Positions 17,481-25,597 of a stretch of DNA of 64,000 bases are shown here, piece by piece. The notes under the pieces were generated by a model. It had not been told where the DNA came from, searched no databases, and saw nothing but the letters and a program-made list of their open reading frames with translations. Numbering within the stretch: position 1 is the first letter of the stretch; each line of letters begins with the position of its first letter. Position numbers and translations under genes: made by a program. The DNA comes from Agromyces protaetiae (GTDB lineage: Bacteria; Actinomycetota; Actinomycetes; Actinomycetales; Microbacteriaceae), in NCBI RefSeq assembly GCF_004135405.1, contig NZ_CP035491.1:2170001-2234000 (forward strand). Direction: 5' to 3'.

Positions 17481-18415
17481 ACGCCACCGCAGCGCTCGCA
17501 CTCGTGGCGGGTGTCGTCCTCGGCATCGGCCTCTGGCTCGTGCTCGCGACGATCCCCACCCTCGGACGCCCTCGTCTCATCGAGCGCGTCGCCCCGTACA
17601 TCGCCGATCGATCCGAAGCCGCTCGCGCGATGCTCGTGCCTCGAGCCAACGACCCGTCTGCCGTGCTCGGCGTCCTCGTCGCGCCCGTCGTCGGACGCGG
17701 TCGCGATCTGCTGTCCCGTCTCCTCGGCGGCAACGAGACGATCGCGCAGCGGCTCCGACAAGCCGGCTCCACGCACACCGTCGAACGGTTCCGGGGCGAG
17801 CAACTGGCATGGGCCGTGGGGGCGCTCGTCGCCGCCGCCGCGATCGCCGGGTTCGCGCCGACGTTCCAGACGATGCCGGTGATCGCTCGCCTCGCGATCT
17901 CTGTGCTCGCAGCTGCCGCCGGTGCGGTCGGCCGTGACTGGCTGCTCCAGCGGGCCGCCAAAGCACGACTCGCGCGCATCTCGGCCGAACTTCCGACCGT
18001 GCTCGAGTTCCTCACACTGAGCCTCACCGCCGGTGAAGGCATCCTCGACGCGGTCCGGCGCATCGCCCGCATGGGGTCGGGTGAGCTCTCTCACGAGTTC
18101 GCCGACGTGATCGCCGCCGTCGGCACCGGAGTGCCGCTCACGACCCGCTTGGCGGCGCTCCGCGATGACCTCGCCCACCCCGCTCTCACCCGGGCACTCG
18201 ACCAGGTGCTCGGCGCACTCGAACGCGGCGCCCCGCTCGCCGCCGTGCTCGGCGCGCAGGCGGCCGATGCCCGAGCCGAGGCGAAGCGCACGATCATCGA
18301 GCTCGCGGGCACCAAAGAGATCGCGATGCTCGTGCCGCTCGTGTTCCTCATCCTCCCCGTGACGGTGGCCTTCGCACTCTTCCCCGGGTTCGTCGTGCTC
18401 CAGGCGGGTTTCTGA
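17477..18415 (+). CDS. tadC: Type II secretion system F-domain protein (TadC)
   Basis: 312-residue second platform protein of the Tad system. It has an N-terminal membrane helix (ALALVAGVVLGIGLWLVLA), a hydrophobic pair at ~110-155, and a T2SSF domain with LPTVLEFLTLSLTAGEGILDAVRRIA and GVPLTTRLAALRDDLAHPALTRALDQVLGALERG-type helices. The C-terminal helix reads LVPLVFLILPVTVAFALFPG. The start is coupled to tadB by ATGA. A 53-nt gap with GAAGGGAAC follows before the pilin-like gene. Confidence 0.88.
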   Translation: MNATAALALVAGVVLGIGLWLVLATIPTLGRPRLIERVAPYIADRSEAARAMLVPRANDPSAVLGVLVAPVVGRGRDLLSRLLGGNETIAQRLRQAGSTHTVERFRGEQLAWAVGALVAAAAIAGFAPTFQTMPVIARLAISVLAAAAGAVGRDWLLQRAAKARLARISAELPTVLEFLTLSLTAGEGILDAVRRIARMGSGELSHEFADVIAAVGTGVPLTTRLAALRDDLAHPALTRALDQVLGALERGAPLAAVLGAQAADARAEAKRTIIELAGTKEIAMLVPLVFLILPVTVAFALFPGFVVLQAGF

Positions 18416-18468
18416 CCTCGTGACCACCGCTCCTCATCGATCTTCCGACCTCCTCGAAGGGAACCCCC

Positions 18469-18660
18469 ATGCGACGACTCCGCGACCGAATCATCCGCAC
18501 CCTGCACGAGAGACTGCGCGACGAGCGCGGCGACGTGCCCGGCTGGGTGCTCATCACACTGATGACGGCCGGCCTGGTCATCGTGATCTGGACCTTCGCC
18601 GCGCCGGCACTGCAGGGCGTGTTCGACGACGCGATGTCGCGCGTGCTCGATCACCCCTGA
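18469..18660 (+). CDS. Flp-type pilin-like small membrane protein
   Basis: 63 residues: a basic N-terminus, then DERGDVPGWVLITLMTAG running into a single hydrophobic helix, then a short acidic tail. Position in the operon (after tadC, before tadE) and architecture fit the major pilin subunit. The Glu at +5 of the mature form, typical of Flp and type IV pilins, is absent, so prepilin processing is uncertain. A good ribosome-binding site, GAAGGGAAC, precedes the ATG, which fits high expression. No prepilin peptidase gene is in the window. Confidence 0.7.
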   Translation: MRRLRDRIIRTLHERLRDERGDVPGWVLITLMTAGLVIVIWTFAAPALQGVFDDAMSRVLDHP

Positions 18661-19040
18661 CCCTCGCAGACGAGCGCGGGTCGGCCGTCGCCGAGTTCGT
18701 CATGGTGGCAGCCCTCTTGACGACTCTCGTGCTCGCGGTGCTGCAATTCGCGCTCGCGCTCCACGTCCGTACGACGCTGCTCGATGCGGCCGCCGAGGGC
18801 GCGCGGTACGCGGCTCTCGCCGGGACGACCGACGCCGAGGGCGCGCAGCGCACGGTCGAGCTCGTGTCGACGGCGTTGAGCCCCGGGTACGCGTCCGATG
18901 TGCACGCGACCCGCACCGAGGTCGGGGGAGTGCCCGTCGTCGCCGTCACCGTGCGCGCCGCGCTTCCCGTGTTCGGGCTCATCGGCATCGACGGCGGGCT
19001 GGAGGTGACGGGTCATGCGGCCATCGAGGCGCTCGACTGA
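18657..19040 (+). CDS. TadE-like pilus protein, apparently starting at CTG
   Basis: Pseudopilin-like protein with one N-terminal membrane helix. The TadE pattern DERGSAVAEFVMVAALLTT is followed by LQFALALHVRTTLLDAAAEG and a periplasm-side domain. The conserved segment begins right after the pilin stop, yet the frame has no ATG/GTG/TTG between there and the helix. The only codon that keeps the motif is CTG at 18657, overlapping the stop as CTGA like the ATGA couplings nearby; a start at the ATG inside the helix would delete the motif. The exact start is therefore uncertain. Confidence 0.72.
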   Translation: MTLADERGSAVAEFVMVAALLTTLVLAVLQFALALHVRTTLLDAAAEGARYAALAGTTDAEGAQRTVELVSTALSPGYASDVHATRTEVGGVPVVAVTVRAALPVFGLIGIDGGLEVTGHAAIEALD

Positions 19041-19524
19041 CTGGGCGCGACCGCGGAGCGCACTCTGCGAACGGCTTCGCGCCTGGCTCGCGAGCGACGA
19101 CCGGGGCTCGGCGTCCCTCGAGTTCCTGACCGTCGGAGTGCTGTTGCTCGTGCCGGTCGTGTATCTCGTGCTCGCCCTCGCGTCGGTGCAGTCGGCGGCG
19201 CTCGGCGTCGAGGGTGCAGCTCGCCACGCGGCGCGGGTCGCGTCGCTCGCGGGCGACGAACGGTCGGCCGAGATCGTGGTGGAGCGGTCGGTGCGGGTCG
19301 CCCTGGCCGACTACGGAATTGATGCGGATGCGGCATCCGTTCGTCTCGACTGCGGCCGCGCGAACGACTGCAGCGCGCCAGGCGCGCGCGTGCGCGTCGA
19401 CGTCGACGCACGCGTCGTGCTGCCGCTCGTGCCGTCGTTCCTCGGGCTCGATCGGTTCGCGAACGTCGCGGTCGCGGGACATGCGACGCAGACGGTGTCG
19501 CGATTCGCGGCGGTCGGCGGATGA
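19015..19524 (+). CDS. TadE/TadG-like pilus protein
   Basis: 169 residues. A basic N-terminal stretch is followed by DDRGSASLEFLTVGVLLLVP, a TadE-like motif with its Glu, then a membrane helix and an extracytoplasmic domain with two Cys (LDCGRANDCSAPG) that may form a disulfide. ATG 19015 lies within the end of the previous gene (26-nt overlap), and the 3' end overlaps the next gene by ATGA. Probably a minor pseudopilin needed for pilus initiation. Confidence 0.78.
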   Translation: MRPSRRSTDWARPRSALCERLRAWLASDDRGSASLEFLTVGVLLLVPVVYLVLALASVQSAALGVEGAARHAARVASLAGDERSAEIVVERSVRVALADYGIDADAASVRLDCGRANDCSAPGARVRVDVDARVVLPLVPSFLGLDRFANVAVAGHATQTVSRFAAVGG

Positions 19525-20006
19525 TCCGGCGAACGGGTGAGGCGATGCGGGAGCGGATGTCTCGACGGCTCAGGGATGACTCGGGCTCGACGCTTCCGCT
19601 CGTGCTCGTCTACGCGCTCTTCGCGTTGGCGCTCATGGTCGTCGGCGTCTCGGCGACTTCGCTCTACCTCGAACGCAAACAACTCTTCACGGTCGCCGAC
19701 GGGGCCGCGCTCGCCGCGGCCGAGGCATGGTCGCTCGAGAGCGTGAACATCGAAGACGGCGTGTTCGCGTTCGACCTCGCGGAGGACGCCGTCGACCGCG
19801 CCGTCCGCGACTACCTCGCCGATGCGGGCGCGCTCGACTACGGCGGCGGATTCGACCGACTCGAGATCGTCCACGCGACGGCCGACGACACCCTCACTGC
19901 GACGGTGACCCTCCGCGCCGTGTGGCGCCCGCCGGTCGCCTCCGACTTCGTGCCGATCGAGATCCCCGTCGAGGTGACCGCGACGGCGCGGTCGGTGTTC
20001 AACTGA
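19521..20006 (+). CDS. TadG-like pilus assembly protein
   Basis: 161 residues: DDSGSTLPLVLVYALFALALM membrane helix, then ERKQLFTVADGAALAAAEAWS, the pattern of Tad operon TadG-like and DUF2134-type proteins, which lack the TadE Glu. The remainder is a soluble extracytoplasmic domain. It is the last gene of the tad operon; its TGA abuts the stop codon of the convergent NTF2-like gene, the two sharing a TGATCA palindrome with no spacer. A GGATGTCTCG motif is at 19555-19564, read in a frame giving Met-Ser. Confidence 0.75.
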   Translation: MIRRTGEAMRERMSRRLRDDSGSTLPLVLVYALFALALMVVGVSATSLYLERKQLFTVADGAALAAAEAWSLESVNIEDGVFAFDLAEDAVDRAVRDYLADAGALDYGGGFDRLEIVHATADDTLTATVTLRAVWRPPVASDFVPIEIPVEVTATARSVFN

Positions 20007-20363
20007 TCAGACCGTGATCGCCAACCGGTCGATGCGCCCGTCGCGGAGTTCGAAGCCGTAGCGGAGCGTGACGGTGCCGCCCGGGAAGTCGCCGTCCAGT
20101 CGCACGAGCACGACCGCGTGGTCGTCATCGACGAGTTCTTGTCCGATGCGGGTACTGGTGTAGGTGTACTCGGTCGAGGACTCTCGAATCCAGGCGTCGA
20201 TGGCATCGCCGCCCTCGTAGGTCTTGCCGTCGTCGAAGACAACGGCGTCGGCCGCGAAGAGGGCGGTGGCGTCGCTGTACCGGCTCGCGTCGCGCGCATC
20301 GAGATAGGCGAGCACGGGCGCCGGCAGCATGCCTGGGGCGTACTCGGTGAATGTGTCGGTCAT
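20007..20363 (-). CDS. Nuclear transport factor 2 / SnoaL-like protein
   Basis: 118-residue single-domain protein with the NTF2-like fold pattern: VLAYLDARDASRYSDATALFAADAVVFDDGKTY, then GGDAIDAWIRESSTEY, and a strand-rich C-terminal half ending RYGFELRDGRIDRLAITV. Members are isomerases, cyclases or ligand binders; nothing here identifies the ligand. ATG 20363 is chosen over 20375 because GGAGAT lies 4 nt upstream. It follows the SDR gene by 36 nt on the same strand, so the two are probably co-transcribed and under the HxlR regulator. Confidence 0.75.
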   Translation of the reverse strand: MTDTFTEYAPGMLPAPVLAYLDARDASRYSDATALFAADAVVFDDGKTYEGGDAIDAWIRESSTEYTYTSTRIGQELVDDDHAVVLVRLDGDFPGGTVTLRYGFELRDGRIDRLAITV

Positions 20364-20399
20364 CGGGATCTCCATTCGTCGGGCAGGGTGTGCGCGGGT

Positions 20400-21209
20400 T
20401 CAGGTCGTGCGGACGGTTCCGCCGTCGACGACGATGTCGGAGCCGAGGATGCCGGCAGCGTGCTCCGAGGCCAGGAACGCGATGACTCCGGCGATCTCTT
20501 CGGGGGTCGCGAAGCGACCGAGCGGCACGCCGCCGAGTGCCGCGACGAGGGAGTCCCACGCGGCATCCCGGTCGCCGTCGTGACGCTCGGTGAGACGGTC
20601 GAGCAGGCGGTCGGCGCCCTCGGTCTGGATCCCGCCGGGGGAGACGGTGTTGACGCGGATGCCGTGCGGCGCGAGTTGGCCGGCGAGCCCCTTGCTGTAG
20701 GTGCGCAGTGCCGCTTTGGCGGCCGCGTAGGCGAGCGTGCCGTCCCACAGGGGCATGCGTGCCTGGATGGATGCGACGTGGATGATCGCTCCACGCCCGG
20801 CTTCGATCATCGAGGGCACGAGCTCGCGGTCGACGCGCACCGCGGAGAGCAGGTTCAGGTCGAGTTCGCGCTCCCACTCCTCTTCGCCGAGGGCGGCGAA
20901 GCCGCCGGTCGGCGAGTGCGACCCGCCTGCGACGTGGACGAGCACGTCGGGGGTGCCGTCGGCGAGCACGAGTCGGGCCGCCGCGTGCACCGAAGCGGGG
21001 TCCGTGAGGTCTGCTGCGACGAAGCGGGCCGAGTCGGCGTCGCCTGGGGGCGGAGTACGCGCGATGACCGTGACATCCATGCCCGTGTTGCGCAGGCGTC
21101 GTACGACGGCTGCGCCGGTTCCGCGAGACCCGCCGGTGACGACGGCGCGGAGCGCGTGGTCGCCCGTTCCCGACGGGGAAGGCTGGGTCACTTCTGTTTC
21201 AGCAGTCAT
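20400..21209 (-). CDS. SDR family NAD(P)-dependent oxidoreductase
   Basis: Classical short-chain dehydrogenase/reductase, 269 residues. The N-terminal Rossmann motif is VVTGGSRGTGAAVV (TGxxxGxG). Also visible are HVAGG in the place of NNAG, the catalytic Ser region IIHVASIQ, Tyr/Lys in YAAAK, and a C-terminal GSDIVVDGG. ATG 21209 is supported by a divergent promoter region: TATTCT (minus strand, 21220-21225) ends 10 nt upstream, so the mRNA is nearly leaderless. The operator-like inverted repeat covers this promoter. Substrate unknown. Confidence 0.85.
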   Translation of the reverse strand: MTAETEVTQPSPSGTGDHALRAVVTGGSRGTGAAVVRRLRNTGMDVTVIARTPPPGDADSARFVAADLTDPASVHAAARLVLADGTPDVLVHVAGGSHSPTGGFAALGEEEWERELDLNLLSAVRVDRELVPSMIEAGRGAIIHVASIQARMPLWDGTLAYAAAKAALRTYSKGLAGQLAPHGIRVNTVSPGGIQTEGADRLLDRLTERHDGDRDAAWDSLVAALGGVPLGRFATPEEIAGVIAFLASEHAAGILGSDIVVDGGTVRTT

Positions 21210-21210
21210 G

Positions 21211-21233
21211 GTAACTGCTAGAATAGCACTAAC
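21211..21233. promoter_or_regulatory. Inverted-repeat operator between SDR and HxlR genes
   Basis: Arms GTAACTGCTA and TAGCACTAAC with a 3-nt spacer pair at 8 of 10 positions. The repeat covers the -10 hexamers of both divergent genes: TAGAAT (21219-21224) for the regulator and TATTCT on the other strand for the SDR gene. It is well placed as the binding site of the adjacent HxlR dimer. Confidence 0.55.
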
Positions 21234-21279
21234 CACTAACGCAGGATGCGTCGGAGGCCGGCGCTCGACAGGAGGCTGC

Positions 21280-21777
21280 ATGTCCGCGCGCGTACGGGTC
21301 GAAGACCGCGAGTGTCCGCTCTCGACGGCGATGTCGTATGTCGGCGAGTGGTGGACGATGCTGATCCTCCACGACTGCTTCGACGGCTATTCGCGCTTCG
21401 ACCAGTTCCAGGCGAACATCGGCTTGTCGTCGAGCATGCTCACGGCGAGGCTCAAGACGCTCGTCGACAACGGGATCCTGACCAAGCGCGCGTATCAGGA
21501 GCGCCCCGTGCGTTACGAGTACGTGCTCACCGACTTCGGTCGCTCGCTGCGTCCGATCCTCGTGGCGATGGCGGCCTGGAGGAACGAGCAACTCGCTCCG
21601 TCCGAACGTGCGATGGTGCTCGTCGATTCCGAGACCGGTCGCGAGGTGGAGCCGGTGACGATCGATCCCGTCTCGGGAGTCTCCGTGTCGGACCCGCGCT
21701 TCGCGTTCCGTTCCGGCCCCGCCGCGGGCGAACAGATGCGGGCGCGCTACGCGCGTCCGCGTGCACGCGATGTCTAG
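21280..21777 (+). CDS. HxlR family winged-helix transcriptional regulator
   Basis: 165-residue DNA-binding protein. The HxlR domain occupies ~10-110: DRECPLSTAMSYVGEWWTMLIL with the conserved Cys often used for redox or electrophile sensing, FDQFQANIGLSSSMLTARLKTL (recognition helix), and the wing YQERPVRYEYVLTDFGRSL. AGGAGG lies just before the ATG, and the transcript has a leader of ~50 nt. It is divergent from SDR-NTF2, which it probably controls through the inverted repeat. The effector is unknown; the Cys makes a reactive-aldehyde or quinone signal plausible. Confidence 0.87.
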   Translation: MSARVRVEDRECPLSTAMSYVGEWWTMLILHDCFDGYSRFDQFQANIGLSSSMLTARLKTLVDNGILTKRAYQERPVRYEYVLTDFGRSLRPILVAMAAWRNEQLAPSERAMVLVDSETGREVEPVTIDPVSGVSVSDPRFAFRSGPAAGEQMRARYARPRARDV

Positions 21778-21788
21778 GGGCGGGGTCT

Positions 21789-23087
21789 CTACCGCCGCCT
21801 GTGCGGGTGCGGCACGTACCGCGGCACCCACCGCCAGAGCATCGCCGCGCCGACGATGCCGATGACGCCGACGACGATGTTCGCTGCGACGAGCGACACC
21901 CCCGCGGTGATGCCGGCGATGAGGAGGGGCGCGCCCGCGTTGCCCGTGTCGGCGATCATGCGGAACGCGCCGAGGAAGGGCGCGGGGTTGTCTTTGGGTG
22001 CGAGGTCGGCGCCGAGGGTCATGATGAATCCGCTCGTGACGCCGTTCGCGAAGCCCAGCACGACGGCGAGCGCCGTGAACCAGCCGACGCGGTCGGGCAG
22101 GTCGTGCGTGAACGCGAGCGCGATGTGCCCGAGGGCCATGCCGAGCATGCCGGGGATCGCGCTCCACAGCCGGCCGAAGCGGTCCATGATCTGCCCGCTC
22201 GAGTAGAACAGGGCGAAGTCGATCGCGCCCGAGATGCCGACGATGAGCGCGGCCTGCTCGGCTGGCAATCCGATCGACACCGACCACAGCGGCAGCACGA
22301 CCGTGCGGCTCGCGCGGAGCGCGGAGAGCACCCCGGCACCCGTTCCGAGCCGGACGAGGACAGCCGCGTTCTCGCGGATCGCCCGGAACACGCTCGGCGA
22401 CGGTGCATCGGCCGGTTTCGAGGCATCCGGATTCGCAGTGCCGCTCACCTTGCGAACGCTGCCGGTGGCGGTGGATGTCTCGCGCGCGAGCTGTGCCGCA
22501 CCGAAGACCCGCTCGGGGTCGGGCAGGAACAGCAGCACGGCGACGACGGCCGCGCACGCGGCGACGAGCACCCAGAACACCGACTCGGTGTGGCCCGTCC
22601 ATGCGATGAGCGCGGCAGCGACGAACGGGCCGACGGCCCAGCCGCCGCGGAACACGCCGCCGAGGGTCGAGAGCGCGCGGGCGCGGATGCGCGCAGGCAC
22701 ATAGCTCGTGAGGAATGCGTGTCGGGCGAGGCCGAAGACCGAGGTCGCGAGCCCGAGCAGGAACACGCCGACGCCGAGCCAGAACACCGTCGGCAGGAGG
22801 AGCGCGAGCACGACGCCGACGACCGCGAGCGCGGCGGCGCCGATCATCGCGGGCCGTTCGCCGACCTTCGCGACGAGCCATCCCGCCGGCAGATCGCCCA
22901 CGAGCTCGCCCACCATGAGGAGCGCCGCGATGAGGCCCGCGAGGGCGAGGGAGGCGCCGCGATCGGTTGCGACGATCGGGATGACGGGGATCATCGCGCC
23001 TTCGCCGAGCGAGAACACGAGCGTCGGCAGGTAGACGGGGACGACGACCGAGCGCCAATCGAAGGGAGCGGGCTGGGCGACGGACAT
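21789..23087 (-). CDS. MFS transporter
   Basis: 432-residue major facilitator superfamily protein with twelve predicted helices in two halves separated by a hydrophilic loop at ~205-245. The A-motif-like segment is GDLPAGWLVAKVGERPAM between TM2 and TM3. TAGCGT (23095-23100 on the minus strand) ends 7 nt before the ATG, so it is leaderless-type. The central loop contains two GGATGYCTCG motifs (22419-22428 and 22473-22482), coding Asp-Ala-Ser and Glu-Thr-Ser. The substrate is not identifiable; a drug or metabolite exporter is most likely. Confidence 0.82.
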   Translation of the reverse strand: MSVAQPAPFDWRSVVVPVYLPTLVFSLGEGAMIPVIPIVATDRGASLALAGLIAALLMVGELVGDLPAGWLVAKVGERPAMIGAAALAVVGVVLALLLPTVFWLGVGVFLLGLATSVFGLARHAFLTSYVPARIRARALSTLGGVFRGGWAVGPFVAAALIAWTGHTESVFWVLVAACAAVVAVLLFLPDPERVFGAAQLARETSTATGSVRKVSGTANPDASKPADAPSPSVFRAIRENAAVLVRLGTGAGVLSALRASRTVVLPLWSVSIGLPAEQAALIVGISGAIDFALFYSSGQIMDRFGRLWSAIPGMLGMALGHIALAFTHDLPDRVGWFTALAVVLGFANGVTSGFIMTLGADLAPKDNPAPFLGAFRMIADTGNAGAPLLIAGITAGVSLVAANIVVGVIGIVGAAMLWRWVPRYVPHPHRRR

Positions 23088-23133
23088 CGATTCGACGCTA
23101 CACCCGCGGCATCCGCCTCCCAGACGCGACGAC

Positions 23134-23139
23134 TAGGCT
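23134..23139 (+). promoter_or_regulatory. -10 hexamer TAGGCT of prfB (leaderless-type)
   Basis: TAGGCT ends 9 nt before the prfB ATG, and no SD sequence is present. The promoter of the oppositely oriented MFS gene (TAGCGT, minus strand, 23095-23100) is 34 bp away. Confidence 0.6.
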
Positions 23140-23148
23140 GGGACGGCC

Positions 23149-24258
23149 ATGTTGGATTCTGACTTCACGCAAGAGATCGCCGCCCTGCGCTCCACGTACG
23201 ACGACATCCGCGCCGTCGTCGACGTCGACGCCCTCGAGGCCGACATCGCCCGACTCTCCGAGCAGGCGGGCGCCCCCGATCTGTGGGACGACCCCGCTGC
23301 GGCGCAGAAGGTCACGAGCGCCCTGAGCCACAAGCAGGCCGATCTCAAGCGCGTGACCGACGTCGGTCGCCGTCTCGACGACCTCGACGTCCTCGTCGAG
23401 CTCGCGAACGAAATGGAGGACGACGACGCAGAGCAGGAGGCGCGGGCCGAGCTCGTCGAGCTCCAGGGCGTCGTGAGCCAACTCGAAGTGCAGACCCTCC
23501 TCGACGGCGAGTTCGACGACCGCGGCGCCGTCGTCACGATCCGTTCGGGCGCAGGCGGCGACGACGCGACCGACTTCGCCGAGATGCTGCTCCGCATGTA
23601 CCTGCGCTGGGCCGAGCGTCACGAGTACCCGGTCAAGGTCATGGACACCTCGTACGCCGAGGGCGCGGGCATCAAGTCGGCGACGTTCGAGGTCGACACC
23701 CCGTACGCCTACGGCACGCTGTCGGTCGAGGCCGGCACGCACCGCCTCGCGCGCATCAGCCCGTTCGGCTCGGCCGACAAGCGGCAGACGAGCTTCGCGG
23801 CCGTCGAAGTCATCCCCGTGATGGAAGAAGCGGTCGAGGTCGACATCCCCGAGGGCGACATCCGCGTCGACGTGTTCCGCTCGTCGGGCCCCGGCGGGCA
23901 GTCGGTCAACACGACCGACTCGGCGGTGCGCATCACGCACATCCCGACGGGCCTCGTCGTCTCGATGCAGAACGAGAAGTCGCAGATCCAGAACCGTGCG
24001 GCCGCCATGCGCGTGCTCCAGACCCGCCTCCTCCTCCTCAAGAAGGAGGAAGAGGCGGCCAAGAAGAAGGAGCTCGCCGGCGTCATCACGGCGAGCTGGG
24101 GCGACCAGATGCGGTCGTACTTCCTCTACGGCCAGCAGCTCGTGAAAGACCTGCGCACGGGCTACGAGGTCGGCAACCCCGCGGTCGTCTTCGACGGCGA
24201 CCTCGACGGCCTCATCGCTGCCGGCATCAAGTGGCGCAAGCGCAAGGACGACGACTAA
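23149..24258 (+). CDS. prfB: Peptide chain release factor 2
   Basis: Recognises UGA and UAA stop codons and triggers peptide release. 369 residues. The codon-recognition motif SPF is at 204-206 ([14 protein letters not shown]) and the catalytic GGQ at 249-251 ([20 protein letters not shown]). Unlike most bacteria there is no in-frame UGA and no +1 frameshift site near codon 25, so autoregulation by programmed frameshifting is absent, as is usual in actinobacteria. It heads the conserved order prfB-ftsE-ftsX-smpB. Confidence 0.96.
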   Translation: MLDSDFTQEIAALRSTYDDIRAVVDVDALEADIARLSEQAGAPDLWDDPAAAQKVTSALSHKQADLKRVTDVGRRLDDLDVLVELANEMEDDDAEQEARAELVELQGVVSQLEVQTLLDGEFDDRGAVVTIRSGAGGDDATDFAEMLLRMYLRWAERHEYPVKVMDTSYAEGAGIKSATFEVDTPYAYGTLSVEAGTHRLARISPFGSADKRQTSFAAVEVIPVMEEAVEVDIPEGDIRVDVFRSSGPGGQSVNTTDSAVRITHIPTGLVVSMQNEKSQIQNRAAAMRVLQTRLLLLKKEEEAAKKKELAGVITASWGDQMRSYFLYGQQLVKDLRTGYEVGNPAVVFDGDLDGLIAAGIKWRKRKDDD

Positions 24259-24302
24259 GCACGCTCGCGCGAGTCGCTGACGACAAACGGCGCGAGTCTG
24301 TT

Positions 24303-24308
24303 TAGGCT
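24303..24308 (+). promoter_or_regulatory. -10 hexamer TAGGCT of ftsE (leaderless-type)
   Basis: TAGGCT ends 8 nt before the ftsE ATG in the 58-nt prfB-ftsE gap. No SD sequence fits between. Confidence 0.6.
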
Positions 24309-24316
24309 CGTTCCCG

Positions 24317-25597
24317 ATGATCCGCTTCGACCACGTCACCAAGAAGTACCCGGGCCAAGGTCGGCCCGCTCTCGACGACGTCGGGGTCGAGATCCTGCGC
24401 GGCGAGTTCGTCTTCCTCGTCGGCGCCTCGGGCTCGGGCAAGTCGAGCTTCCTCCGGCTGATCCTCAAAGAGGCGCGGCCGACGTCGGGCAAGATCCATG
24501 TGCTCGGCCAAGACCTCGGCACGATCTCGAGCCGCAAGGTGCCGTACTTCCGCCGCAATCTCGGCGTCGTCTTCCAAGACTTCCGCCTGCTGCCGAACAA
24601 GTCGGTCTACGAGAACGTCGCGTTCACGCTGCGCGTGATCGGCAAGTCGCGCGGGTTCATCCACCAGGCCGTCCCCGAGACCCTGAAGCTCGTCGGCCTC
24701 GAGGGCAAAGAGAAGCGCATGCCGCACGAGCTCTCCGGCGGTGAGCAGCAGCGCGTCGCGATCGCGCGCGCGATCGTCAACAAGCCGCAGATCCTCCTCG
24801 CCGACGAGCCGACGGGCAACCTCGACCCCGTCACGAGCGCCGGCATCATGACCCTCCTCGAGCGCATCAGCGCGAGCGGCACGACGATCGTCATGGCGAC
24901 CCACGAGGCCGGCATCGTCGACCAGATGCGCCGCCGCGTCATCGAGCTCTCGGCGGGCGTCATCGTGCGCGACGAGCGCAGCGCGGGCTACGACGGCCAG
25001 ACGGTGCGCGACGTCGAGTACGAGCCCGTCACCGAAGGGCAGGACGCGGATGTCTCGGCCGACGCCGCAGGCGCGAAGCCGGCGAAGCGCGGCGCGGCAG
25101 GGACCGCAGGCAAGGCCGGGGCCGCGAAGCGCGCACCCTCGACGAAGGCGGCGGCGGGCGACAAGCCGGCTCCGACCGCAGCACCCGCTTCGACCTCGAA
25201 GGGCACCGCGGCCGGTGCAGCCGCGGCCGGTGCCGCGGGTGCGTCGGCGCGCAAGAAGGTCGACGGCACGAAGCCGGATGCCTCGCCCGAACCCGCGACG
25301 ACGACCGGCGCCGCACCCATCACGGCAGCCGCCCCCAAGGTCACCCCCGAGGTCATGCGCGACGCCGCACCGCTCTATATCGAGCCCGAGGCGACCGACG
25401 CCGTGACCGACGAAGCCGCCGAGATCACCGCGGCCGCCACGGGCAAGATCGCCATCGACCCCAAGGCGCTCGTGCCCGAGGCATCCGACGCCGACGAGAC
25501 ATCCGCCCCGCTCACGCTCGCCGAGCGACTCGGCCTCCGCGCACCCGGCGGGCCGCGCGACGACGACCGCGACCAGGAAGTGGGGCCGACCACATGA
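24317..25597 (+). CDS. ftsE: Cell division ATP-binding protein FtsE with long C-terminal extension
   Basis: ATPase of the FtsEX complex, which activates peptidoglycan hydrolases at the division septum. Walker [10 protein letters not shown] is at 36-44, signature LSGGEQQR near 139, Walker [12 protein letters not shown] near 161, and H-loop THEAG near 195. The canonical FtsE ends around residue 235; here ~190 extra residues follow, rich in Ala, Lys, Pro and Thr and probably disordered. That tail holds four copies of GGATGYCTCG (25048, 25275, 25477, 25495). The stop overlaps the ftsX start (ATGA). Confidence 0.95.
   Translation: MIRFDHVTKKYPGQGRPALDDVGVEILRGEFVFLVGASGSGKSSFLRLILKEARPTSGKIHVLGQDLGTISSRKVPYFRRNLGVVFQDFRLLPNKSVYENVAFTLRVIGKSRGFIHQAVPETLKLVGLEGKEKRMPHELSGGEQQRVAIARAIVNKPQILLADEPTGNLDPVTSAGIMTLLERISASGTTIVMATHEAGIVDQMRRRVIELSAGVIVRDERSAGYDGQTVRDVEYEPVTEGQDADVSADAAGAKPAKRGAAGTAGKAGAAKRAPSTKAAAGDKPAPTAAPASTSKGTAAGAAAAGAAGASARKKVDGTKPDASPEPATTTGAAPITAAAPKVTPEVMRDAAPLYIEPEATDAVTDEAAEITAAATGKIAIDPKALVPEASDADETSAPLTLAERLGLRAPGGPRDDDRDQEVGPTT

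Noticed and set aside
23149..23300. Programmed +1 frameshift in prfB
   Set aside because: The frame is continuous from the ATG; no in-frame TGA near codon 25.
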